From Geminicoccaceae bacterium (lineage in GTDB: Bacteria > Pseudomonadota > Alphaproteobacteria > Geminicoccales > Geminicoccaceae): a stretch of DNA of 12,210 nt. Each line of letters opens with the position of its first letter. Positions within the stretch are counted from its first letter, which is position 1. The stretch covers positions 1 through 12,210 of the forward strand of contig JAPJRA010000006.1 of assembly GCA_030824835.1 (NCBI GenBank). Reading direction: 5' to 3'. The position numbers and the translations under genes were made by a program. A model generated the notes under the pieces. The model searched no databases. It saw only the letters and a list, made by a program, of their open reading frames with translations, and had not been told where the DNA came from. Positions 6,248-12,210 of the stretch are shown in pieces.

Positions 6248-7466
6248 GCTTGAGCCGAAGCTCTCGGCCGAGGTCGAGCACGGCCAGGGCGAAGGCGCTG
6301 AAGGCCAGCTGGATTCCCAGGGCAGCGGCGGTGACGGCAGGGACCACGATGCGCACGCTTTCATGGTGGGGCAGATCACCAAAGCCGACCGCCCGCCAAT
6401 GCTCAAAAGCCACCAGGACATAGAGCGCGCCCACCAGGATCAGCACCCCCCCTGTGGCGATGCCGAACTCGACCGGATGAAGGCGCTGCAGCCGCGTCAA
6501 GAGCGGCGACGGCGGGGCGATGCCCTGCTGGACGGCGAATGCCGTGGCGAGGACGCCCAAGAGCATCATCTGGGTGCCGGCGACAAGTCCGGCCCCGGCC
6601 AGGACCAGCGTGTTCACGTCGAAGGTCACCTGGCCCACCTGCACTGGCCCGACGGCGAGCCGCAGGAAGGCCACCAGGCTGAGCGTTGCCAGGGCGAGGC
6701 CCGGCATCAGGAACAGCCAGCGCGGCGACGCAAGCAACATGAAGCGCAGGTGACGCCAGCCGTCGCGCCAGCTGCGCAGATGCGGCGGGCGCGAGCGCCG
6801 GTCCGGGCGCAGCGTGACCGGTACCTCGGCCATGGGCAGGCCCACGAAGCTCGCCTTGACCACCATCTCGGAGGCGAACTCCATACCGGGGCATTGCAGC
6901 CCCAGATCCAGCACGACGTCGCGGCGGAAGGCGCGCAGGCCACAGTGGAAATCATGGGCGGGAACGGCGAAGAACAGCCGCCCCAATGCCGTCAGCACGG
7001 GATTGCCGATCCAGCGATGGGTCCAGGGCATGGCGCCCGGCAGCACGCGGCCACCGCCGGCGGGCAGGCGGCAGCCCATCACCAGATCCTTGCCGGCGCG
7101 GAGGGCGGCCAGGAACTTGGGCAGCTCGCCGAAATCGTAGGAGCCGTCGGCATCGCCCATGAGCACGTATTGACCGCGGGCGGCGGCGATGCCGCCTGTC
7201 AGCGCGCTGCCATAGCCAAGTGTACGGACGTCGACGACACGGGCGCCGAGGCTCCTGGCGAGCTCACCGGAGCCGTCGGTGCTGCCATTGTCGGCGATCA
7301 GCACCTCGCCTGACACGCCCGCGCTCTCGATCGCCGCCTGTGCCTCAAGGATGCAGGCGGCGAGGGTTTCCGCCTCGTTCAGGCAGGGCATTAGGATCGT
7401 GATCTCGGGCGCCGGGCGGCCGCAGTCGCTTTCCGTCCGGATCATGTCGGCTTGATCGAGCAGCAT
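6234..7466 (-). CDS. GT2 family polyprenyl-phosphate sugar transferase with C-terminal membrane domain
   Basis: This 410-residue enzyme is expected to charge polyprenyl phosphate with a sugar from a nucleotide sugar at the cytoplasmic face, like dolichol-phosphate mannose/glucose synthases. The GT-A domain shows ITILMPCLNEAETL (22-35), VLIADNGSTDGS (55-66), the Gly-rich LGYGSALTGGIAAARG (83-98), and the metal-binding DAD (105-107) in MGDADGSYDF. Four hydrophobic segments form the C-terminal third. The ATG at 7466 is chosen because GGAG (7477-7480 on the plus strand as CTCC) lies 10 nt upstream. A GTG at 7553 would add 29 low-complexity residues without a ribosome site; a later ATG at 7445 also lacks one. 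The neighbouring GT-C enzyme would be a natural user of its product, though the two are transcribed toward each other. The exact sugar is not predictable. Confidence 0.85.
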   Translation of the reverse strand: MLLDQADMIRTESDCGRPAPEITILMPCLNEAETLAACILEAQAAIESAGVSGEVLIADNGSTDGSGELARSLGARVVDVRTLGYGSALTGGIAAARGQYVLMGDADGSYDFGELPKFLAALRAGKDLVMGCRLPAGGGRVLPGAMPWTHRWIGNPVLTALGRLFFAVPAHDFHCGLRAFRRDVVLDLGLQCPGMEFASEMVVKASFVGLPMAEVPVTLRPDRRSRPPHLRSWRDGWRHLRFMLLASPRWLFLMPGLALATLSLVAFLRLAVGPVQVGQVTFDVNTLVLAGAGLVAGTQMMLLGVLATAFAVQQGIAPPSPLLTRLQRLHPVEFGIATGGVLILVGALYVLVAFEHWRAVGFGDLPHHESVRIVVPAVTAAALGIQLAFSAFALAVLDLGRELRLKRAAS

Positions 7467-7722
7467 GATACTCAGGCTCCATCGATACGCCCCAGCTCGG
7501 CCGCTGCGCGGCTGATCCGGCAGGCATGGGAGACCTGCACGCTCCGAAACCACTGGTCAAGGCCCGAACCAGTCGATCCGAGGGCAAGACCAATCCTTGA
7601 ACAATCATTAACGGTCTGGCTGAATTTCTTACAGAGGAATGATCTGTATTGTCCCTATGTCGCGGACATTAATATTCCACCAGATCACGGGTACGTGTCG
7701 GGCTTCAAGGAAGCACCATGGC
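7467..7722. other. Non-coding region between TetR gene and GT2 gene
   Basis: This 256-nt spacer lies downstream of the repressor stop and upstream of the GT2 start, both on the minus strand. Positions 7591-7680 count 35 G/C of 90 (39%), matching a promoter or leader region. I looked for a minus-strand -35/-10 pair before the GT2 gene and found none good enough to list. A plus-strand open frame crosses it from a TTG at 7452 to 7775, but it runs antisense into both neighbours and looks like chance. Confidence 0.5.
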
Positions 7723-8415
7723 TCATGCGCATCTTTCATCGATCGCCTTGCCGGGTCCGGCGGCGTAGGTGGTGAGGAACATGTGCATCACGCCGTCGAC
7801 GTGACGTTCGATTTCGGCTGCATCCGGAGCTTCGCGTACCCGAAACATCAGCTGCTTCAGGACAGCACCGCTGCAGAGCTCGAGGAACTGCTGCGCCGCC
7901 AGTTCCGGGTCCGGGATGGAGAGGCGACCGGCTGCGGCCTGGCGGGCTAGGTAGGACCCCAGGCGGACGATGCCCTGACGTGGGCCGGCTTCATAGAACA
8001 CCTGACCGATGCGCGGGAATTTCTCGGCCGCTCCGATCACCATCCGCACCGACGCGACGTGCTCGGGGCGGACCAGCATGGCGATGAAGCTGCAACCGAG
8101 CCGGCGGAGGACGGCGTGCGTGTCCGGGTCGTCAGGATCCAGGCGGAACAGCGCCTCGGCCAGACTCGACCGCTCCTCGAGGATCAGGGCCTCGAACAGG
8201 GCCTCCTTGCTCTCGAAATAGGTGTAGAGCGTGCCCTTCGACACGCCGGCGGCCTTGGCGATCTCACCCATGCTGGCGCCGTCGAAGCCGGTGCCGAGAA
8301 ACACCCTCCTGGCGCCATCCAGCACCTGCCGGCGTTTCTGCTCGGACCCGTGACTGTCACTGCTGCCACGCTCGGCGGTCAACACGGCCGCCGAGCGCCC
8401 ATGCAAACTCGTCAA
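7723..8415 (-). CDS. TetR/AcrR family repressor, likely regulator of the divergent EmrAB pump
   Basis: This 230-residue DNA-binding repressor has an N-terminal TetR domain: helix 1 around EQKRRQVLDGARRVFLGTGF (25-44), then the helix-turn-helix SMGEIAKAAGVSKGTLYTYF (48-67), followed by ESKEALFEAL. The C-terminal ligand and dimer domain contains EKFPRIGQVFYEAGPRQG (131-148) and resembles the AefR-like TetR_C_7 type. The start is a TTG at 8415, with AAGGGG (8422-8427, plus-strand CCCCTT) 6 nt before it. A GTG at 8385 would remove only disordered residues. It is divergent from an efflux pair, and two matching palindromes lie between the genes, one over its own predicted transcription start. Autoregulation plus control of the pump is therefore very likely. 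The inducing ligand is unknown; substrates of the pump are the usual candidates. Confidence 0.9.
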   Translation of the reverse strand: MTSLHGRSAAVLTAERGSSDSHGSEQKRRQVLDGARRVFLGTGFDGASMGEIAKAAGVSKGTLYTYFESKEALFEALILEERSSLAEALFRLDPDDPDTHAVLRRLGCSFIAMLVRPEHVASVRMVIGAAEKFPRIGQVFYEAGPRQGIVRLGSYLARQAAAGRLSIPDPELAAQQFLELCSGAVLKQLMFRVREAPDAAEIERHVDGVMHMFLTTYAAGPGKAIDERCA

Positions 8416-8425
8416 TGCTCGCCCC

Positions 8426-8446
8426 TTGACCGAACCGTTCGGTCAA
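8426..8446. promoter_or_regulatory. TetR operator 1 (perfect 10-bp inverted repeat)
   Basis: Half-sites TTGACCGAAC (8426-8435) and GTTCGGTCAA (8437-8446) are perfect complements about a single central C at 8436. This is the ACCGAACnGTTCGGT class seen upstream of many proteobacterial TetR-controlled efflux genes. It covers the expected repressor transcription start (about 8443) and its left end touches the repressor's ribosome site. Binding here should block repressor transcription and probably the pump promoter as well. Confidence 0.88.
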
Positions 8447-8449
8447 TAC

Positions 8450-8478
8450 ACTATGTCGTCGTCGAAGGCGGTCGTCAA
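8450..8478 (-). promoter_or_regulatory. Promoter of the TetR gene
   Basis: On the minus strand, TTGACG (plus 8473-8478) and CATAGT (plus 8450-8455) are separated by exactly 17 nt. The -35 matches consensus at five of six positions and the -10 at four. Transcription would begin near 8443, inside operator 1, giving a leader of under 30 nt to the TTG at 8415. No equally good plus-strand promoter was found: TTGACC (8426-8431) with TACACT (8447-8452) has a spacer of only 15. Confidence 0.55.
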
Positions 8479-8490
8479 TGGCGGCATGCA

Positions 8491-8509
8491 TGACCGAACG
8501 GTTCGGTCG
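8491..8509. promoter_or_regulatory. TetR operator 2
   Basis: GACCGAAC (8492-8499) and GTTCGGTC (8501-8508) are perfect 8-bp complements about a central G at 8500, and a T at 8491 extends the likeness to operator 1 on the left. The 17-bp core is the same as that of operator 1 apart from the central base. Centre-to-centre distance is 64 bp, close to six helical turns, so two repressor dimers would lie on roughly the same face. It sits between the putative start region of pump transcription and the pump's ribosome site at 8526-8529. Confidence 0.82.
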
Positions 8510-8537
8510 ACCGCTGGCTCGGGTTGGAGCGCGTCCC

Positions 8538-9770
8538 ATGGCGCTGGATGAAGATCGACGGGACTCCCTGGCGGGGGACCTGGAATTGGAAGAGAGCCGC
8601 ATGCCGGGTCCGCAGGCCGAGCGCCGGGCGCCCGCACCGTTGAGCCAGCCGGCGTCGGCACAATCGCAGCCGTTCCAGAAGCCCGAGCACGCCTATCCCA
8701 CCAAGCCGAAGCGGCCGCTGCGCAAGCTCGTGTTCGCCGCCCTCCTCGCAGGGGGAGCGGCTTATGGCGGCCATCTCGGCTACGATTGGTGGACGGACGG
8801 GAGGTTCCTGGTCGGCACAGACGACGCCTACGTGCAAGGCGACATCACCATTCTCGCCGCCAAGATGACGGGCTACGTCGCCTCGGTCGAGGTCGCGAAC
8901 AACCAACAAGTCAAGGCCGGCGACGTGATCGCCCGGCTCGACGACGGCGACTACCGGCTGGCGCTGGAATCGGCACAAGGCAAGCTCGCGACGCAGGAGA
9001 GTGCGATCGCCCGTATCGGGCGGCAGATCGAGGCTGCGGCCGCGGGCGTCGCCAAGGCCGAGGCCGGTCTCGATGCGGCACGGGCCGACGCCACCCATGC
9101 CGCAGCCGAGTACCAGCGCCAGCTCCAACTCACCAAGGCGGACTTCGCCAGCAAGTCCCGCCTCGACGAGGCGGTCTTCGATCGTGACCGGGCGCAAGCA
9201 GCCGTTCGCAGCGCCGAATCCGAGCTGGACGCCGAGCGCGCCAATGTCGAGGTGCTCCGGGCCCAGCAGGCCGAAGCCGAGCGGTTGGCGGCCGAGGAGC
9301 GCACCAGGGTCGCCATGGCCGAGCGCGATCTCTCGTTCACGATCGTCCGCGCCCCGGTCGACGGCGTGGTGGGCAACAAGGCCGTGCAGGTGGGCTCCTA
9401 TCTGGAGCCCGGCACAAGGCTGGCGGCATTGGTGCCCCTCGCCAGCGTCCATGTCGACGCCAACTTCAAGGAGACCCAGCTGGGCGAGATCCGGCCGGGC
9501 CAGACGGTGCGGCTGGAGGTCGACGCCTATCCGGGCCGCGAGTTCGAAGGCACGGTGGAGAGCGTGGCGCCGGCATCGGGCTCGGTGTTCAGCCTGCTGC
9601 CGCCGGAGAATGCAACCGGCAACTTCACCAAGATCGTGCAGCGCGTGCCGGTGCGGATCGCACTCGATCCCGCCCTGCTGCAGGAGGGCATTCTGCGCGC
9701 CGGCCTGTCGGTCGTGGCCAAGGTGGACACGCGCACGGCACCGGCCGAACCCGCCGTCGCGTCGAACTGA
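8538..9770 (+). CDS. emrA: EmrA-type membrane fusion protein of an MFS efflux pump
   Basis: This 410-residue inner-membrane-anchored periplasmic adaptor passes substrates from the MFS partner to an outer-membrane channel. A Pro/Gln-rich cytoplasmic N-terminus (1-60) ends in basic residues, followed by one membrane segment (about 63-82). The first lipoyl half starts at GTDDAYVQGDITILAAKMTGYV, typical of EmrA. A coiled-coil Ala/Glu/Arg hairpin follows, then FTIVRAPVDGVVGNKAVQVGSYLEPG and a C-terminal barrel with HVDANFKETQLGEIRPGQ. The ATG at 8538 is chosen because GGAG (8526-8529) lies 8 nt upstream. An earlier in-frame ATG at 8478 would place operator 2 inside the coding region and has no ribosome site. 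An ATG at 8601, with its own AG-rich lead, is also possible. It is the first gene of a two-gene operon, with 10 nt to the transporter gene. Confidence 0.9.
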   Translation: MALDEDRRDSLAGDLELEESRMPGPQAERRAPAPLSQPASAQSQPFQKPEHAYPTKPKRPLRKLVFAALLAGGAAYGGHLGYDWWTDGRFLVGTDDAYVQGDITILAAKMTGYVASVEVANNQQVKAGDVIARLDDGDYRLALESAQGKLATQESAIARIGRQIEAAAAGVAKAEAGLDAARADATHAAAEYQRQLQLTKADFASKSRLDEAVFDRDRAQAAVRSAESELDAERANVEVLRAQQAEAERLAAEERTRVAMAERDLSFTIVRAPVDGVVGNKAVQVGSYLEPGTRLAALVPLASVHVDANFKETQLGEIRPGQTVRLEVDAYPGREFEGTVESVAPASGSVFSLLPPENATGNFTKIVQRVPVRIALDPALLQEGILRAGLSVVAKVDTRTAPAEPAVASN

Positions 9771-9780
9771 CGACACTGCG

Positions 9781-11334
9781 ATGGCCGCCCCGGCAGCGCT
9801 GCCGCCGCTCGACAAACGGCGGCTGGTCACGTTCATCTTCATGGTCTTCGGGATGTTCATGGCCATCCTGGACATCCAGATCGTCTCGGCCTCGCTGTCC
9901 GAGATCCAGGCCGGCCTGTCCGCCAGTGCCGACGAGATCTCCTGGGTCCAGACCAGCTACCTGATCGCCGAGGTGATCATGATCCCGCTGTCGGGCATGC
10001 TGTCGCGCGTCATGTCGACCCGCTGGATGTTCACCATCTCGGCCGGCGGCTTCACGCTGATGAGCCTCGCCTGCGCGTCGGCGACCTCGATCGAGCAGAT
10101 GATCGTGTTCCGGGCGCTGCAGGGCTTCATCGGCGGGGGCATGATCCCGACCGTGTTCGCCTCGGCTTACAGCATCTTCCGCGGCCGGCAGGCGATGATC
10201 TCGCCGGTCATCGGCCTGGTGGCGACGCTGGCGCCGACGATCGGCCCGACCGTCGGCGGTTATCTCACCGACCTGTTCTCCTGGCACTGGCTGTTCCTGG
10301 TCAACCTCGTGCCCGGGGTCATGGTCACAGTCGCCGCCTGGCTGCTGATCGATTTCGACGAGCCCGACTGGGGCCTGCTCAAGCATTTCGACTGGCTGGG
10401 CCTGGCGCTGATGGCGATTATGCTCGGCTGCTGCGAGTACGTGCTCGAGGAGGGCCCCGGCGACGACTGGTTCGAGGACGAGCTCATTCTGGCCCTGGCC
10501 ATCCTCGGCACCGCGGCCGCGATCGGGTTCTTCTGGCGGGCCTTCGCCGCGCGACAGCCGATCGTCGAGCTGCGCGCCTTCGCCGACCGCAACTTCGCTG
10601 CGGGCTGCGCCTTCAGCCTGATCATGGGCGTGGGCCTTTACGGCCTCACCTACCTTTACCCGGTCTATCTGGCCCGCGTGCGCGGCTACTCGGCGCTGCA
10701 GATCGGCGAGACCATGTTCGTGACCGGTGCCTGCATGTTCTTCATGGCACCGGTGGCCGGCCGCCTGATGCGCGTGCTGGATCCGCGGGTGATGCTGGCT
10801 ATGGGCTTTGCGGGATTCGCCGTCGGGACATGGATCGTCACCGGCATCACCAAGGACTGGGATTTTTGGGAGCTGCTGCTGCCGCAGATCTTTCGCGGCG
10901 TGTCGCTGATGCTGTGCATGGTGACGGTCAACAACATCGCCCTCGGCACCCTGGCACCGGACCGACTGAAGAACGCGTCGGGCCTGTTCAACCTAACCCG
11001 CAACCTGGGTGGGGCCATCGGCCTCGCGCTGATCAACACCGTGCTCAACAACCGGATGGACCTGCATCTGCAGCGGCTGCACGAGGTCGTCACCTGGACC
11101 AGCGCTGCGGCCCTGGAGCAGCTCGACGAGCTGACCCACAGCCTGCAGCAACTGGGCTCCGACGCCGGTGCCGCGGCACTCAAGGCCCTGGCCGGCAAGG
11201 TGCACACCCAGGCCCTGGTGATGTCGTTCGCCGACGTGTTCTTCATCCTCACCGCCCTATTCCTGGCGATGGCCTGCGCCACGGTGCTGATCAAGCGACC
11301 GCAGATGGCGGCAGCCGGCGGCGGCGCGCATTGA
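9781..11334 (+). CDS. emrB: EmrB/QacA-type DHA2 family MFS drug efflux transporter
   Basis: This 517-residue, roughly 14-span proton-driven antiporter is the motor of the pump. TM1 contains LDIQIVSASL (30-39), the family's D1-like motif with membrane D31. RALQGFIGGG (111-120) is motif B, with R111 important for proton coupling in relatives. GLVATLAPTIGPTVGG (145-160) is the antiporter motif C, followed by WHWLFLVN (168-175). The length fits the DHA2 group and exceeds the 12-span DHA1 type. A hydrophilic stretch near residues 440-475 precedes the last membrane segment and is probably periplasmic. The ATG at 9781 lies 10 nt after the adaptor stop and has only a weak ribosome site, so reinitiation from the upstream gene is plausible. 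The QIV variant of the D1 motif is common in alphaproteobacterial EmrB proteins from memory. Natural substrates are probably hydrophobic drugs, uncouplers or plant compounds. Confidence 0.94.
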   Translation: MAAPAALPPLDKRRLVTFIFMVFGMFMAILDIQIVSASLSEIQAGLSASADEISWVQTSYLIAEVIMIPLSGMLSRVMSTRWMFTISAGGFTLMSLACASATSIEQMIVFRALQGFIGGGMIPTVFASAYSIFRGRQAMISPVIGLVATLAPTIGPTVGGYLTDLFSWHWLFLVNLVPGVMVTVAAWLLIDFDEPDWGLLKHFDWLGLALMAIMLGCCEYVLEEGPGDDWFEDELILALAILGTAAAIGFFWRAFAARQPIVELRAFADRNFAAGCAFSLIMGVGLYGLTYLYPVYLARVRGYSALQIGETMFVTGACMFFMAPVAGRLMRVLDPRVMLAMGFAGFAVGTWIVTGITKDWDFWELLLPQIFRGVSLMLCMVTVNNIALGTLAPDRLKNASGLFNLTRNLGGAIGLALINTVLNNRMDLHLQRLHEVVTWTSAAALEQLDELTHSLQQLGSDAGAAALKALAGKVHTQALVMSFADVFFILTALFLAMACATVLIKRPQMAAAGGGAH

Positions 11335-11352
11335 GGATGGCGGCCATGCGCG
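11325..11352. terminator. Inverted repeat in the gap between convergent emrB and Lin0512 genes
   Basis: CGCGCAT (11325-11331) and ATGCGCG (11346-11352) form a perfect 7-bp stem with a 14-nt loop that holds the emrB TGA (11332-11334). In the plus-strand RNA it can extend by a G-U and a G-C pair (11323-11324 with 11353-11354). The two convergent genes are only 18 nt apart, so this is the only candidate structure for ending either transcript. There is no T-run on either side. Confidence 0.35.
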
Positions 11353-11697
11353 TCAGGTCTCGACGGCGACCTCGATCGCTGCGTTGACGATGCAGATCCG
11401 CCCGCCATCGTCGAGTCCATTGGTCACAGAGAGGCCGCCCGGAAGGACCTCGAGGGTCACCTCGCCGTGCGGGAGCGACGCGCGGACCGCGGCCTGATCA
11501 ACGGCGCCGGCCTCCGCCGGCACCCCGAGCCGGACGTGGACCAGCATGCGCCCATTGCCACCCTCGAGCAGGCGACGGATCCCCGGCATGTAGTTGCTGC
11601 CGATGGCGTCACGCACGGCGCGGGTGGCGGCCTTGGTGGCATCATGACCCTGAAGGTCGACGCCCATGCCCATCTCGATGAACATCACCTGTTTCAT
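11353..11697 (-). CDS. Lin0512 family conserved hypothetical protein
   Basis: This is a 114-residue soluble protein of unknown function. The N-terminal MKQVMFIEMGMGVDLQGHDA (1-20), followed by TKAATRAVRDAI, is the family's signature. A second conserved-looking part is GRMLVHVRLGVP (49-60), and the C-terminal half has GEVTLEVLPGGLSV (78-91) and NAAIEVAV. Full length matches the small single-domain family. The ATG at 11697 has a strong ribosome site, AGGAGG (plus 11708-11713), with a second GGAG at 11705-11708. The start overlaps the stop of the upstream GNAT gene by 4 nt (ATGA, plus 11694-11697), so the two are co-translated. The frame continues upstream to 11949 only as a shadow inside the GNAT gene. 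The family is also known as TIGR02058; I know of no assigned biochemical activity. Confidence 0.87.
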   Translation of the reverse strand: MKQVMFIEMGMGVDLQGHDATKAATRAVRDAIGSNYMPGIRRLLEGGNGRMLVHVRLGVPAEAGAVDQAAVRASLPHGEVTLEVLPGGLSVTNGLDDGGRICIVNAAIEVAVET

Positions 11698-12210
11698 TGT
11701 TTGTCTCCCTCCTCCACATGGCGCCCGAGCGGGCGGATCTGCCGCCCGTCGGCGGTGAAATTGAGCGGGTCGAGCCAAGCCTCGAGGGCCGCTTTCCGCG
11801 CCGGCCACTCCTGGTCGATGATCGAGTACCAGGCCGTGTCGCGGTTGCGGCCCTTGTAGACGGTAGCCTGCCGGAAGATGCCCTCGAAGCGGAAGCCCAG
11901 GCGGAGCGCAGCCGCCCGCGAGGGCGCGTTCAGCGCATCGCACTTCCACTCGTAGCGGCGGTAGCCGAGCTCGTCGAAGGCGCGGCGCAGCAGCAGGTAC
12001 ATGGCCTCGGTCGCAGCGGCGGTCCGCTGCAGTGGCGGCGCGTAGGCGATGTGACCGACCTCCAGCACACCCACCGCCGGCTCGATCCGCAGATAGGCGG
12101 CGACGCCCACCGCTTGGTCGCTTCGGCGGTCAACGATGGCGTGGAACAGCGGATCCTCGCCGCGAGCGGCGGCCTCGGCCCAGGCCGCGTAGTCCTGCGC
12201 CTGCGCGAAC
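11694..12210 (-). CDS. GNAT family N-acetyltransferase (RimJ/RimL-like), 5' end beyond the window
   Basis: About 171 codons are visible; the frame is open from the right edge to the TGA at 11694-11696, so the N-terminus is missing. The visible part reads DPLFHAIVDRR, then VGVAAYLRIEP and LEVGHIAYAPPLQRTAAATEA, the acetyl-CoA-binding strand and helix. Next comes EWKCDALNAPSRAAALRLGF, the classic motif for RimJ/RimL-type Acetyltransf_3 proteins, then FRQATVYKGRNRDTAWYSIID. These proteins acetylate protein N-termini or small amines; the substrate here is unknown. A GTG at 12110 is in frame but would cut the fold, so it is not the true start. The stop overlaps the Lin0512 start by ATGA, so both are in one operon read toward emrB. 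Confidence 0.88.
   Translation of the reverse strand, partial: FAQAQDYAAWAEAAARGEDPLFHAIVDRRSDQAVGVAAYLRIEPAVGVLEVGHIAYAPPLQRTAAATEAMYLLLRRAFDELGYRRYEWKCDALNAPSRAAALRLGFRFEGIFRQATVYKGRNRDTAWYSIIDQEWPARKAALEAWLDPLNFTADGRQIRPLGRHVEEGDKQ

Noticed and set aside
7452..7775. Plus-strand open frame of 107 codons in the TetR-GT2 gap
   Set aside because: It starts with TTG inside the antisense of the GT2 gene, ends inside the antisense of the TetR gene, and shows no ribosome site or coding bias in its middle.
9001..9780. N-terminal extension of emrB in its open frame
   Set aside because: It lies wholly inside emrA in another frame and is Arg/Pro/Ser-rich; the family N-terminus fits the ATG at 9781.
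8475..9875. Antisense open frame of 466 codons opposite emrA
   Set aside because: Same reason: low-complexity, Gly/Leu/Arg/His-rich, crosses the operator region and has no domain signature.
11698..11949. N-terminal extension of the Lin0512 frame
   Set aside because: It lies inside the GNAT gene in another frame; the family's start motif and a strong AGGAGG fix the start at 11697.

Overview
The window is GC-rich, densely packed bacterial DNA. Codon third positions are strongly G/C-biased, start codons include TTG, and the protein families look proteobacterial, most likely an alphaproteobacterium of the Rhodospirillales/Geminicoccales type. That placement is an inference from composition and protein style; no rRNA or other marker gene is present. 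There is no tRNA, rRNA, CRISPR array, intact insertion sequence or phage gene. I did not find a clearly new system. The window is mostly envelope-directed: two separate export machines, two sugar-transfer enzymes, and a small conserved hypothetical pair.

Layout. (1) Positions 1-120 hold the tail of an unidentified + strand gene, overlapped by a nucleotidyltransferase-fold gene (NTP_transf_5 type, 53-1165). (2) At 1285-4288 is a compact three-gene exporter operon: a lipoprotein membrane fusion protein resembling YbhG, an ABC ATPase and an ABC-2 permease, with start/stop overlaps of 1 and 4 nt. (3) At 4289-4538 is an AT-rich promoter/leader region. (4) At 4539-6233 (+) is a multi-span GT-C glycosyltransferase related to the GT39/PMT_2 group. 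It converges, with no intervening base, on a minus-strand GT2 polyprenyl-phosphate-sugar synthase-like gene (6234-7466). (5) At 7467-7722 is a non-coding, partly AT-rich stretch. (6) A TetR repressor (7723-8415, minus) is divergent from an EmrA-EmrB type drug efflux pair (8538-9770 and 9781-11334, plus). The spacer has two copies of a near-perfect TetR-type palindrome and a good repressor promoter. (7) A minus-strand pair closes the window: a Lin0512-family protein (11353-11697) and a GNAT acetyltransferase cut by the right edge (11694 to beyond 12210), overlapping by ATGA.

How the parts work together. The ABC operon encodes one ATPase and one half-permease, so a homodimeric pump contacting an inner-membrane-retained lipoprotein adaptor is expected. 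The EmrAB pair is expected to be repressed by the TetR protein at the two palindromes, with derepression by a pump substrate. No outer-membrane TolC-like channel is in view for either pump. The GT2 enzyme would load a sugar on polyprenyl phosphate in the inner leaflet, and the GT-C enzyme would use such a lipid-linked donor on the periplasmic side; that pairing is inferred from family knowledge and adjacency. A recurrent structural feature is inverted repeats that bracket stop codons at gene ends (about 1121-1192, 6214-6247, 11325-11352 and, weakly, 4273-4300), none followed by a T-run.
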